Shown: positions 18,539 through 29,025 of the stretch, piece by piece
Layout of the letters: each line of letters opens with the position of its first letter
Position numbering within the stretch: the first letter of the stretch is position 1
Assembly (NCBI GenBank): GCA_938039675.1
Contig: CALHUI010000012.1
Coordinates: 1 to 64,000, forward strand
From: an uncultured Cytophagales bacterium
Lineage (GTDB): Bacteria; Bacteroidota; Bacteroidia; Cytophagales; Thermoflexibacteraceae
Direction: 5' to 3'
Length of the DNA stretch: 64,000 bases
Made by a program: the position numbers and the translations under genes
Notes under the pieces: generated by a model
The model's input: the letters and a program-made list of their open reading frames with translations, nothing else
What the model was told of the DNA's origin: nothing
The model's database searches: none

Positions 18539-19642
18539 ATGAGCACCAAAGGCAGAGTATTGGTAGCCATGAGCGGCGGTATCGACAGTTCGCTGGCAGC
18601 GGTTTTGTTGCATGAGCAAGGCTATGAAGTAGTTGGTATGACCATGAAAACATGGGATTATGCGTCTTCGGGCGGCAGCAAAAAAGAAACCGGCTGTTGC
18701 AGCCTCGACTCTATCAACGATGCCCGCCACGTAGCCGTGAATTTAGGCTTTCCGCACTACATTGTAGATATTCGCGAAGAGTTTGGCGATTATGTGATAG
18801 ACCATTTTACCAACGAATACTTGGAGGGGCGCACACCTAACCCTTGTGTGCTTTGCAATACACACATCAAATGGGATTCGCTGTTGCGTCGTGCCGATAA
18901 ATTGGGCTGCAACCTTATTGCCACCGGGCATTATGCCAACGTGCGCAAGGAAAACGGTCGCTTTATTGTTTCCAAAGGCATAGACCATGCCAAAGACCAG
19001 AGCTACGCACTTTGGGGCGTATCGCAAAAAAGCCTGAGCCGCACGATTTTCCCGCTGGGCAAGTTGCACAAATCGGAAATTTATGAAATGGCCACCGAGC
19101 GCGGTTTCATGGATTTGGTGAATAAGTCGGAAAGCTATGAAATATGCTTCATTCCGGACAATGACTACCGCAGCTTTTTGCGCAGACGCGTGCCAGATTT
19201 AGAACAAAAAGTTGCCGGCGGTGATTTTATCATGGAAGACGGCACTGTGGTAGGTAAACATCAGGGCTACCCGTTCTATACCATCGGGCAGCGCAAAGGG
19301 TTGGGTATTGCACTTGGTTATCCGGTGTTTGTTACCGAAATCAGGAAAGAAACCAATCAAGTAGTACTGGGAACAGACAAGGAACTTGCCCGCGACGGCA
19401 TGTGGGTCGGCCAGTTGAATATGATGAAATATGAAACCCTTACTCAGCCGTTGGAAACCGTTACGCGCATCCGCTATAACGACAAACAAGGCACTCCTGC
19501 ACAAATTATACAGGAAGGCAACCGCATGAAAGTGCTGTTTCATCAGCCGGTATATGCCATTGCCCCAGGCCAAGCTGCCGTATTCTACGAAGGCGATGAT
19601 GTGGTAGGCGGCGGCTGGATTCAGTCAAGTTTCAGGCAATAG
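18539..19642 (+). CDS. mnmA: tRNA-specific 2-thiouridylase MnmA
   Basis: MnmA puts the 2-thio group on U34 of tRNA-Lys, -Glu and -Gln using sulfur relayed to it. The PP-loop VAMSGGIDSSLAAVLL is at residues about 8-24. The two catalytic cysteines are in NPCVLCNTHIKWD (first Cys of the disulfide pair) and SYEICFIPDNDYRSFL. The GQRKGLGIALG motif in the central domain is present. The length of 367 residues is as expected, and it is monocistronic. Confidence 0.96.
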   Translation: MSTKGRVLVAMSGGIDSSLAAVLLHEQGYEVVGMTMKTWDYASSGGSKKETGCCSLDSINDARHVAVNLGFPHYIVDIREEFGDYVIDHFTNEYLEGRTPNPCVLCNTHIKWDSLLRRADKLGCNLIATGHYANVRKENGRFIVSKGIDHAKDQSYALWGVSQKSLSRTIFPLGKLHKSEIYEMATERGFMDLVNKSESYEICFIPDNDYRSFLRRRVPDLEQKVAGGDFIMEDGTVVGKHQGYPFYTIGQRKGLGIALGYPVFVTEIRKETNQVVLGTDKELARDGMWVGQLNMMKYETLTQPLETVTRIRYNDKQGTPAQIIQEGNRMKVLFHQPVYAIAPGQAAVFYEGDDVVGGGWIQSSFRQ

Positions 19643-19815
19643 TAAGGATAATTCCCTATTTGCAGCAATTGTATGCCCTATTGTTTGCAGAACGCAGGCA
19701 GATAGATAATCAAGTGAGCAGATTAAAATGCGCTTTCAAATCTTCTACCGTCAAGAGTGTTAAGGTTATGCAATGATTATTTGTTTGTGTACTTTAACGG
19801 AAAAATGACAGCGCA

Positions 19816-20409
19816 ATGATAACCGCCCTCACCGATTTAGACTTTGGCAAGCAATACAATTATGCCGATTATCTGACTTGGAAATTTACCGAGCGTGTGG
19901 AACTGTTGCGCGGATTTATTCGGCAGATGCCTGCACCAGAAGTGAAGCACCAAAAAGCTTCACGTCAATTGGCAGAGCACTTGCTGAATTTTTTTGACAA
20001 AAGCACCTGCGAGGTATTCATTGCCCCTTTTGATGTACCCCTGTACGACGGTCGCAAGCCAAAATTATTGGACAAGGATATTTACACAGTCGTACAGCCA
20101 GAATTATGCGTCATTTGCAATACCGATAAATTGGACGAATGCGGTTGCAACGGTGCGCCCGATTGGATAATTAAAATTCTTTCTCCAACTAATCCGCAAA
20201 CCGACCTGTGCGATAAATACGCCCTTTATCAGGAAAACGGCATAGCCGAATACCGGATTGTTTTTTCTAATGGGCAAATTGTAGAACAGTTTGTTCTGCA
20301 AAACGAGGCCTATCATCTGCGCGCCGCTTACGGCAAGGAAGACACCGCCGCCCCGCTGCTGTTTCCCCAACTGTCCGTTTCTTTGCAAGATGTTTTTGAA
20401 TACAAATGA
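19816..20409 (+). CDS. Uma2-family (DUF820) protein, probably catalytically altered
   Basis: The 197-residue protein has the Uma2 (PD-(D/E)XK-like) layout: ELLRGFIRQMPAPEVKHQKA, then QPELCVICNTDKLDECGCNG, APDWIIKILSPTNPQTD and the later KYALYQENGIAEYRIV. In most relatives the core strand reads DWIIEILSP, where the glutamate is part of the metal-binding site. Here it is a lysine, a change possible by a single G-to-A step. The protein may therefore be inactive as a nuclease. Its 3' end overlaps the chosen start of porZ by 20 bp. Confidence 0.8.
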   Translation: MITALTDLDFGKQYNYADYLTWKFTERVELLRGFIRQMPAPEVKHQKASRQLAEHLLNFFDKSTCEVFIAPFDVPLYDGRKPKLLDKDIYTVVQPELCVICNTDKLDECGCNGAPDWIIKILSPTNPQTDLCDKYALYQENGIAEYRIVFSNGQIVEQFVLQNEAYHLRAAYGKEDTAAPLLFPQLSVSLQDVFEYK

Positions 20410-22666
20410 TATACCCACACACGTAGCGACAAGGCATGCCTTATCCCTGCAATTATCCGTAATATTATGGATGCTCTTGGTACGCCTTGCCGCCGCGCAG
20501 GAAATTCCCGTCGGTGCGTGGCGGCTGCATCCTTCGTTTCGGCAAATGACCGCATTGGCAGATGTGGGCGAGTGGGTCTATGCCGCTTCTACAAACGGGC
20601 TGATGCGCTATAGCAAAACAGACGGCGAGGTTCAAACCATTGACAAAACTGACGGACTGACGGGCAACAATTTCAGTGCCTTAGCGTGGCACCAACCCTC
20701 AAAAACACTGGTCATTGGCTATACCGACGGTCAAATTGACCTGTTGAGCGATGAAACCGTTCTCAATATTCGCACGCTGGCAACTGCGCCGCTCATAGGC
20801 ATTCAGGCTGTGCGGCGCATCAATCACATATTGATACACAACAACTTCGCCTATTTGTCGCTGCCATTCGGCATTGCCGTAGTGGACATGAACGCCAAAC
20901 GCCTGCGCGAAAACTATCTCAATTTGGGCAGCAATGGCGAAACGGTAGCAATTTTTCAAACGGCTATCCTGCGCGACAGCCTCTTTGCCGCCACTTCGCA
21001 AGGGCTGCGGGCAACTTCCTTAACTGCTTCGGTCAATCGGTTAGACTTTCGCAATTGGCGCACCGCTTTTGCCTCAACCAACTTGCGCACCGTAGCTGCG
21101 GCGGGCAATCTGTTGCTGGCAGGCGTAGATTTTTCCGACGTATTCCGCTATGACAACGGCAGATGGGCGCGCTTGCAACTACCTGCCGCTCAATATAATC
21201 ACATCGCGCTGCAAGCCGATGGGGCAACCGTCTGCCTTGCCGACGGGCGACTGATTGAATGGGCAACTACGGGGCAAATGCAGGTTATTACTTATCCCGA
21301 ATTGCGGATGCCGCTTCAATCGCTGCGGACAGGCACTATTCGCTACGTTGCCGATTTTGAAAGCGGAATTCTGCAAATCAACGGTGCAACGGTGCGCAAC
21401 CTTTCGCCTGCGGGACTGTTTGCCCCTTTGGTGCGCCGAACTGCCTTTGTTAATGGGAATATCACGGCTTTCTACGGCGGCTTTACCGCCAACGGTCAGC
21501 CCGAAAATAACACCGATGGCTTTTCTGTTTTTTCGTCAGGCAAATGGATAAACTACAACCATGCGGCAGGCAACCCAAACGCTTTGCCGCCCGTCCGCGA
21601 TTGGCTCACGGCAGTTGCTGCCGATGCGGAACGGGTTTGGCTGGCTTCCTTTGCCGACGGCTTGTGGACGTGGCAACCTTCGGCAAATCGGCTGCAAAGA
21701 GCAACCGACGCGCCCAACGTGCGCATCAGCGGCATAGCCGACGACGGACGCGGGGGATTGTGGCTCACGGCTTTAGGTACGGGCAACAACCCTTCGGTAT
21801 TTCGCCGCGCACCTAACGGCACTTGGCGGGCATACCCCACGGGCGCATTCAACGGCGGCAATGCGCTTGCCCCCACAACCGACAATGCAGGCAACGCATG
21901 GATTCCATTCAATCCTGCTACGGGCGGCGGGCTTGCCATCGTAGCCGAAAACGGGCGTGTACGGCTCTTGGGTACGCAGCGCGGGCAGGGGGCTTTGCCT
22001 TCGCCCAATGTGCTGGCTCTTGCCAATGACCGACAGGGCGCCATGTGGGTCGGTACGGATAACGGCATCGCCGTATTTTTTGATGCAGCCTCAGCCGTAA
22101 GCAATAATGCCGATGCGCAGCGCATTGTGTTCAACTTGCGCGAACTTTTGCGCGGCGAAACCGTTTACGCCATCGCCATAGACGGCGGCAACCGCAAATG
22201 GATAGGTACGGCACGCGGTGTATGGCTCTTTTCCGCCGACGGCTCACGAGAAATTTACCACTTCACGGCAGCCAACAGCCCGCTGCTTTCCGATGAGGTG
22301 CGCCATATCAGCATTCATCCGCAAACGGGCGAAGTTTTTTTCACAACCGACAAAGGTTTGGTATCGTTTCGCGGCACAGCCACCGATGCAGGCAGAACAT
22401 TTGCCGAGGTGCGCATATTTCCCAATCCCGTGCCGCCCAATTTCAGCGGTTTGATTACCTTAGACGGGCTGGCAGCCAATGTTTCGGTCAAAATTACTGA
22501 TGCGGCAGGGCGTTTGGTCTATGAAACCCGCGCCGAAGGTGGCACCGCCGTTTGGAATGGACTGGACTATCGGGGGCGAACTACCCGTGGCGGTGTTTAC
22601 TTTGTCTATGCCGCCGATGCCAACGGCGAAGAACGCATGGTTACAAAGTTTGTGAAAGTGGAATAG
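20390..22666 (+). CDS. porZ: PorZ-like beta-propeller protein of the type IX secretion system
   Basis: A signal peptide (LSVILWMLLVRLAAAQ) leads into IPVGAWRLHPSFRQMTALAD. Propeller blades follow with repeats such as VYAASTNGLMRYSKTDGE and MWVGTDNGIAVFFD. PorZ belongs to the surface attachment complex that anchors type IX cargo to lipopolysaccharide. The last 90 residues form a type A sorting domain: FPNPVPPNFSGLITLDGL, ITDAAGRLVYETRAEGG and GVYFVYAADANGEERMVTKF. The PorZ call rests on the combination of the N-terminal propeller pattern, the length of about 758 residues and the sorting domain. The start is uncertain; the ATG at 20390 overlaps the previous gene. Confidence 0.82.
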   Translation: MFLNTNDIPTHVATRHALSLQLSVILWMLLVRLAAAQEIPVGAWRLHPSFRQMTALADVGEWVYAASTNGLMRYSKTDGEVQTIDKTDGLTGNNFSALAWHQPSKTLVIGYTDGQIDLLSDETVLNIRTLATAPLIGIQAVRRINHILIHNNFAYLSLPFGIAVVDMNAKRLRENYLNLGSNGETVAIFQTAILRDSLFAATSQGLRATSLTASVNRLDFRNWRTAFASTNLRTVAAAGNLLLAGVDFSDVFRYDNGRWARLQLPAAQYNHIALQADGATVCLADGRLIEWATTGQMQVITYPELRMPLQSLRTGTIRYVADFESGILQINGATVRNLSPAGLFAPLVRRTAFVNGNITAFYGGFTANGQPENNTDGFSVFSSGKWINYNHAAGNPNALPPVRDWLTAVAADAERVWLASFADGLWTWQPSANRLQRATDAPNVRISGIADDGRGGLWLTALGTGNNPSVFRRAPNGTWRAYPTGAFNGGNALAPTTDNAGNAWIPFNPATGGGLAIVAENGRVRLLGTQRGQGALPSPNVLALANDRQGAMWVGTDNGIAVFFDAASAVSNNADAQRIVFNLRELLRGETVYAIAIDGGNRKWIGTARGVWLFSADGSREIYHFTAANSPLLSDEVRHISIHPQTGEVFFTTDKGLVSFRGTATDAGRTFAEVRIFPNPVPPNFSGLITLDGLAANVSVKITDAAGRLVYETRAEGGTAVWNGLDYRGRTTRGGVYFVYAADANGEERMVTKFVKVE

Positions 22667-22667
22667 G

Positions 22668-23540
22668 GTGCGCGGCGTTTTCTACGGTAGCTATTTCTAC
22701 GGCGTTTGTGCCGCCGCGCTAAGTGCCGAAATAACCGTTCAGGCAGTCGGTGGGTTGCCCCCTGTGGCGTGGCTTTTGGCAACAGGCATGGCGACCGTTT
22801 GGTTCTACACCCGTGCTTTCCTGCAAGGTGCGATGCCCGCCTCCGATGCCCGAACGATATGGCTGCAAAGCAATCGGCAAGCGATACGCCTGCAACAAGC
22901 TGCTACACCCTTCGTATTATCTCTTCTGGGCCTGTGGTTGGTTAATGAAAATTTTGAGGGGCTGTCAGACCATATTTGCCTGCCGGAACTGTTGCTTGCC
23001 GCCGCCTTCCCGATAATCGCGTTTTTGTACGATGCCCGCCGATTGCCTTTTCGGCTGCGCAAATGGGGCCTTTTCAAGCCTTTTGTTATTTCGCTGGTCT
23101 GGACGGGCTGCACGGGTGTTGTGCCGCTGCTTTGGCTGCAATGGACATCGGGCAAAGGCATGTTTACGGCACACATAACGGTGCTATTGCTGCATCGGTG
23201 GATGTTTTTGGCAGTCATTGCCGCCGCCTTTGACATTAAAGACTACGCGGAAGATTCGCAGGCTGCCCTTCATACGTGGGTGGTCAGAAGCGGATTGCGG
23301 CAGTTGCTGTTTGGGCAATTGCTGCCTTTGGCATGGGTCGGCTGCATCGGGTTGCTGCTGTTTTCGCAGTATCTGCATTGGCAAAGTGCATACACGGCTT
23401 GGATGCTGCTGCCGATGGTTTTGTTATTGACGGTTTTGTACATGCTGCGCCGCCGTCGGTCGCTGATATATTATCTGTCGGTTGTGGACGGGCTGATGAT
23501 TATACAAGCATTCTGCGGCATGGCGGCCGTATTACTATAA
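22668..23540 (+). CDS. UbiA-like polytopic membrane protein
   Basis: The 290-residue protein has seven to eight hydrophobic segments. The loop AAAFDIKDYAEDSQAALHTW resembles the second Asp-rich loop of UbiA prenyltransferases (DxxDxxxD). The usual first loop NxxxDxxxD is not visible: ARTIWLQSNRQAIRLQ stands in a comparable place. It could be a divergent UbiA-type enzyme or a non-catalytic relative. It starts with GTG one base after the porZ stop, so it is probably translated from the same message. Confidence 0.6.
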   Translation: MRGVFYGSYFYGVCAAALSAEITVQAVGGLPPVAWLLATGMATVWFYTRAFLQGAMPASDARTIWLQSNRQAIRLQQAATPFVLSLLGLWLVNENFEGLSDHICLPELLLAAAFPIIAFLYDARRLPFRLRKWGLFKPFVISLVWTGCTGVVPLLWLQWTSGKGMFTAHITVLLLHRWMFLAVIAAAFDIKDYAEDSQAALHTWVVRSGLRQLLFGQLLPLAWVGCIGLLLFSQYLHWQSAYTAWMLLPMVLLLTVLYMLRRRRSLIYYLSVVDGLMIIQAFCGMAAVLL

Positions 23541-23884
23541 TCTCATGCGGTACACCAACCATCATTAGGCATCGCATATCTGTTAATATAAAACAGTTAC
23601 GCTTTCGTGTTTATATGTATTTGTAAACTATTGAGAAATATTTTAAACTGCCCTTTTCAATCAACAAGCAATCCGCTAAATTTCAGTAGCTGTTTTTAGA
23701 TTTTAAAAGTCTGATTTTCAATAATTTAAACTGATAATTTGGCATGTTTTAACTTTAACTATTTATTTTATTTAATATTTAACTAATAGTTTAATGATTT
23801 GACCAGTATTTATTTTTTTGAATATTGGTCAATTGTAGTCATATTAGCTCCAATAAATTAATTCATATCAAAATTTTACCTAGT
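23541..23884. other. AT-rich intergenic region upstream of the susC pseudogene
   Basis: These 344 bp are much more AT-rich than the surroundings, with long T and A runs, and have no reading frame of note. They hold one copy of a short direct repeat (23649-23679). The region presumably contained the susC promoter. I find no exact TAnnTTTG box at a convincing distance. Confidence 0.5.
23649..23679 (+). repeat. Direct repeat, left copy, flanking the sus locus
   Basis: TGCCCTTTTCAA (23649-23660), a 5-bp spacer, and AAGCAATCCGCTAA (23666-23679) recur at 28989-29025. The second copy has the same first block, an 11-bp spacer and one mismatch in the second block. Confidence 0.55.
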
Positions 23885-26800
23885 ATGAAAAAGGAAACTC
23901 CACTCTTCTTACTTCTATGCTGTTTGATGGTCATAAGCGGGGTGTTATGTCCCATGCAGTCCTACGGTCAGGAGCGAATCATTAGCGGAACGGTTACCTC
24001 AGCAAGTGATAGGACTCCTCTTCCGGGAACAAATATTTTGGTGAAAGGTACTTCTATTGGGACAACATCAGGGGCAGATGGTCGCTATGAACTAAAAGTA
24101 CCGCCCGAAGCACGTTTTTTGGTGTTCTCTTTTACCGGTTTTGTATCACAGGAGATAGAGCTCGGAACACAAAGTGTGATAGATGTGGCGCTGAGTGAAA
24201 ATTTCCAACAACTCTCAGAAGTAGTTGTAATCGGCTACGGTTCACAGGAAAAGAAGGAAATTGGCAAGTTCGGTAGGCGTTGCTTCACGGAAAGATTTTG
24301 GCGAGGTCAATGTTAGCAATGTCGGACAACTGGTACAAGGTAAGATAGCCGGTGTACAAGTCATCAACCAAAGCGGTTTGCCGGGCGCTAGTGTGCGCAT
24401 TGCAGTGCGCGGAGCGGGTACTTTCACTAACATGAACCCTCTATATGTAATTGACGGTATCCAAGGAGGTGATATAAATTCGGTCAGCCCTTACGACATT
24501 GAGGAAATTACTGTTTTAAAAGATGCCTCCGCCGTGGCCATTTACGGCTCCAGCGGTGCCAATGGTGTTGTTATCATTACGACTAAAAGAGGCAAAACCG
24601 GCAAACTGCGTATTTCTTACGAAGGCTATACAGGAGTAGCTGCTCCTTGGCGCAAGTTAGACATGCTCAATGCTCAACAATACATTGAGTTAGTCAAAGA
24701 TATTGCTGCCGTCCAAGGCTCCGCATTACCCGAAAAGCTAAAAACCCCCGATGTATTAGTGGATCGCACCAACTGGCAAAACGAGATATTCCGCAGTGCT
24801 CCGCTTTCTGAACATTTTCTTAACATGAATGGCGGCACCGATAAATCCACTTATTCGGTTTCTTTAGGTTACACTAACCAAGATGGTATCATGATTGGCT
24901 ACAATTTCCAGCGCTATACGTTTCGCACGGCACTGGAACAGAAAGTAGGCAGTCGCATAAAATTAGGGCAAACACTCAATATGCGTCACACACTCATCAA
25001 CGGACAACCACCCAGCTTTATTGATGCACTGCGAATGCCTCCATATGCTCCTACCCGCGACCCGGAAGATTTGGGAGGATTTTCAAAAGTAACCACCATT
25101 CAAGACCTCAACGATGCGTTCAACCCACTGACAGGAGTGTTTTTGCGCGAGCGCAAAGACCGTAGTTTCAGCTCGTTGCTGCAAATGTACGGCGAAATAG
25201 ATATCTTAGAAGGACTGCACTTCCGAACACAGGGTGCTTTGCAAATTGGTGTAGAACATTCCTACAACTATACACAGGCAAACCAAAATGGCAACCTGAC
25301 CAATCCTCGAAGCCTGACAGAGAGATATTCTTGGGGATACAACCCAATTATAGAAAACATTCTCACCTATGACAAGCGACTTGGGCAACACAAAATCACT
25401 GCACTGATAGGTAATACTTATGCCAGTGGCGGACGCTTTCGTAATGTGGAACTGGAAGGGGCGGGTTTCCCTAACGACGAATTGCGCCATATTGCTATAG
25501 CTCCTGAAAATCGTGTTGTAGGCGGCGGTTCGGGGGTAAATACTACTAGGCTGTCGTACTTTACCAGACTGAATTATATGTATAAAGACCGTTACATCTT
25601 CACTTTTAGTGGTCGGCGCGACGGCTCTTCTGTATTCGGACCTAATAATCGCATTGGTTATTTCCCCTCCTTTGCTGCTGCATAGCGTGCAAGCGAAGAA
25701 GAATTCCTCAAAAGCATTTCCTTTATTTCAGACCTGAAGTTGCGTGCTTCGTGGGGTATTTTAGGCAATGACTTTATTCCCCCGTTTATTGACAGACCCT
25801 TTATTTGGCGCGGCAACGGCGGTAACAATACCGTTGTTTACACCATAGGGCAAAATGAGGCAATTAATCTGGGGGCTACAGTCGTAAGTGTGCCGAACCC
25901 TAACCTGAAATGGTAAGAAACCGTTCAAACCGACATTGGTTTTGACTTATCTATGTTCAATAACCGTCTGAATATCAATTTTGACTACTACAACCGAAAC
26001 AGTAAAGACTTGTTGGTATTTGTTCCTTTGCCTCTTTCTACCGGTCTGGGAGCACCATTTGACAATCAGCCTTCCATACTGACCAATGCAGGCAGCGTAG
26101 TGAACAAAGGTTTTGAACTTATGGTGGGCTATCAGAACCGCATTGGCGACTTCAGTTATTCTATCAATGCCAATGCCGCACGGAATATCAACCGTGTAGA
26201 ATCAGTAGGGGTAGAGGGCGGCTCTATCAGTGGTGGCGGGTTTGATGCTGTTGCCACTATGACGCGCACGCAAGCCGGGCATCCGTTGGGTGCTTTCTAC
26301 GGTTATCGGATGGATAGAGTAGTTTCTACCGCAGCCGAAGCGACTGCCTTAGCCGACCGCCAGCAAGGCATCCGTGCCGGTGACATCCTGTTCCAAGACC
26401 TGAATGGCGATGGCAAAGTAACCGATGCAGACCAAACGTTTATAGGGAGTCCTATTCCCGGCTGGAACTACGGCAGCAACATCAATCTTACCTATAAAAG
26501 ATTTGACCTGATGCTCTCTTTTGTAGGAGTAGCAGATGTTCAGGTGGTTAATGCACTCAAATTTTGGACAGAAGGTATGAGCCGCCCGTTTAACTCAAGT
26601 ACGGCTGTGCTTTCGCGCTGGCGGCAAGACGGCGATGTTACTAATATTCCGCGCGCCGGCCAGAATGCAAATGGCAACCAAAACCTGCGCCCTTCAGACC
26701 GTTTTGTAGAAAACGGTGCTTTCACACGCCTGCGCAACCTAACGCTGGGCTATAATATCCCTGCCAATGCTTTGGAAAAAACCAAAATAATTAATACGCT

Positions 26801-26978
26801 CCGCATTTATTTAACCGCTCAAAACTTGCTGACCTTTACCAAATATTCCGGTTACGACCCGGAGATAAGTGCCAACAGCAACGATGAAAGAGATTTCTTG
26901 TTTAACCGTGGTATTGACCGAGGACAGTTTCCATAACTGCGTTGATTCATGCTCGGTTTTAGAATAGACTTTAAATAA
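23885..26978 (+). pseudogene. susC-like TonB-linked outer-membrane transporter, broken
   Basis: The intact order would be a signal peptide (MKKETPLFLLLCCLMVISG), a carboxypeptidase-D-like regulatory domain (ISGTVTSASDRTPLPGTNIL), a TonB plug (SNVGQLVQGKIAGVQVINQ, NPLYVIDGIQGG) and a SusC beta-barrel ending near MLGFRIDFK. Several lesions break it. A +1 frameshift near 24261 has an extra G in TTGG, after EKKEI. In-frame stops are TAG at 25683 (expected Trp in FAAAWRASEEE), TAA at 25914 (expected Glu in LKWEETVQTD), TAA at 26934 and TGA at 26943 (expected Gln and Ser in QFPQLRSFMLG). The mixture of all three stop codons and an indel points to decay. The protein would have imported an oligosaccharide or peptide together with the SusD partner. 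Confidence 0.93.
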
Positions 26979-27020
26979 TCTCCCGATTGGTTCTATCAAC
27001 TTCAAAAACAATCATATCCC

Positions 27021-28642
27021 ATGAAAAAACTTGTCATATTTATGCTCTCCTTAGTTACAATGCTGACTTGGAGCTGCAAAGAAGATGTGCTTAATTTAAA
27101 GAATGAAAATCAATACGATTTTGAAACCTATTTTGCCAGTGCTCCTCAATTCAATGAGGCAGTAATTGCGACCTATTCCATGCTGCTCAAAAGGGGCATG
27201 TTTGCACGTGATTGGTTCTTTATTTTTGACCTAATGGGCAACGATGCAGAGCGAGATGCACCACTTTTGGGCGATTTGTTAGAACTGCATAATTTTTCGT
27301 TTGGTCCTGCTAATCAACCCATCACTGACCTATGGCGCTCTCTCTATCAAATGGTCTTTCGGGCAAATGTGGTCATAGAGCGCGCTGAATTTTGGCAACC
27401 GACGCTTCCGGCAGACCGCGCACTCAAAGCACAGTACGTAGCCGAAGCCCGTTTCTTGCGCGGATTTGCTTATTTTTACTTAGCAAATCTTTTGGGGGAT
27501 GTACCGCTTCAAAAAAACTCTACCTTCGAACAAGGTAACTTCCAAATCGGGCGTACTCCTCAGGCAGAAGTATATGCTTTTGTAGAAGCAGACTTCCGGG
27601 CTGCTGCCAACGACTTACCGATTTCTTACGATGCTGCCAACATCGGGCGTGCTACTCAAGGTGCTGCCATCGCTATGCTGGGCAAGCTCTATCTTTATCA
27701 AAGGCGCTGGGCACAAGCCGAAACAGAGTTCGCAAAACTTACCACTGCTCCTTTCAGCTATCGCTTGCTAAATAAATATGACGATAATTTTTCAACTAAT
27801 AACGTCGGCTCTGCCGAAGCTATCTTTGATATACAACACAAATGGACTGGCTGGGGCAACGGTAACGCATTTTATATGTTCAACGGGCAAGAATTTTGGG
27901 GCGGGCGCACTACACATACCGGCCGTAACATGGAATACGGCTGGAATGATTGGCGAAATGTATTCGTGTCTAATGCTGCAGTAGCTGCTTTCAGATATGA
28001 CCATCCGCAAGGAGGCGGCATTTACACCGACCCGCGTGCCCGCTTTACCTTCTACGGCGATGAAGCCAGCGGCGGCGATACGGGTTTCTGTCATGATTGT
28101 CCCGAAACTCCTGCCGATGCGAACCGAGGCTATACAGCTCAACGCGATGCATCCGGCAAAATTTTCTATAACTACCCGTTCAATGCCGCCAACGGCTATC
28201 GCTTCCGAAAGTATAATAACTATGAAACCCGCGAACAAGAAGGCCTGCCCTCAAGCGACATTAACACGCAAGTTATTCGGTATGCCGATGTATTGTTGAT
28301 GCTGGCAGAGGCGCAGATAGAGCAAAACAAATTGGGGCAAGCACTGCAACACATCAACACGGTTCGGGCACGAGTAGGAGCCGTGCCATATACTGCCTTA
28401 GGCTCTCAAGATAATGCACGAACCATCTTGCGACGGAACGCACCTTAGAACTTTGTGGCGAACAATCACGCTTCTTCGATTTACGCCGCTGGGGTATTGC
28501 ACGGCAAGTTATCAATCAGGAAAAACAGGCTGCCATCGGACAACAGCCTTTCCAACCTCGCCATATGTTGCTGCCTATCCCACAACTTGAGCGTGATAAC
28601 AATCAGGTGTTAGCTGCTCAGGTAAGCAACAACTGGAACTAA
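27021..28642 (+). pseudogene. susD-like (RagB/SusD) surface lipoprotein, frameshifted
   Basis: The SusD family start is clear: MKKLVIFMLSLVTMLTWSC with a lipobox cysteine at residue 19. Then come the SusD-like domain (YVAEARFLRGFAYFYLANLL) and the C-terminal RagB part (QVIRYADVLLMLAEAQIEQN). Near 28430 the frame changes. The conserved C-terminus ERTLELCGEQSRFFDLRRWG and the ending LLPIPQLERDNNQ lie in another frame and stop at 28642. In the original frame translation ends at 28448 after RRNAP. Without the C-terminus the protein probably fails to fold. It is 42 bp downstream of the equally broken susC. Confidence 0.92.
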
Positions 28643-28686
28643 TTTAACCATACACACGCCGGTTATTAGCCGGCAGCCGGAGAAAG

Positions 28687-28727
28687 AAAAGCGAATCCTT
28701 GCAGATTATCTGTCAAGATTCGCTTTT
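28687..28727 (+). terminator. Terminator after susD
   Basis: AAAAGCGAATCCTTG (28687-28701) pairs with CAAGATTCGCTTTT (28714-28727) with one bulged C. The A/T-rich ends could serve both directions. Confidence 0.75.
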
Positions 28728-28988
28728 GTGTTTAGTACGACAGATTCTTCTCAGCTACCTTTCCGAATGCCTCATTCCCTGTTCTAAGACAAGCAAACTC
28801 CACAGGTTCATTCGCTGATTTGATGCTTATGTTATGCGAATTATTATGTGGTTTTTGGTTAGCAAACTAATATTTTGATTCAACTGCTATTAAGGTTTTA
28901 CTGACTGCCGACATCTTAACAACAGCTGGAAGCCCCGTCAGAAAATAGCCAAACACCGATTGACGCTTTGAAAACTTTAATTTTTGCA

Positions 28989-29025
28989 TGCCCTTTTCAA
29001 AGAATTCAAAAAAGCAACCCGCTAA
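28989..29025 (+). repeat. Direct repeat, right copy, flanking the sus locus
   Basis: TGCCCTTTTCAA (28989-29000) and AAGCAACCCGCTAA (29012-29025) repeat the two blocks seen at 23649-23679, 5.3 kb to the left and in the same orientation. Confidence 0.55.

Noticed and set aside
23885-26978. Stop-codon recoding or programmed frameshifting in susC
   Set aside because: All three stop codons occur at positions where different amino acids (Trp, Glu, Gln, Ser) are expected, together with a random indel.
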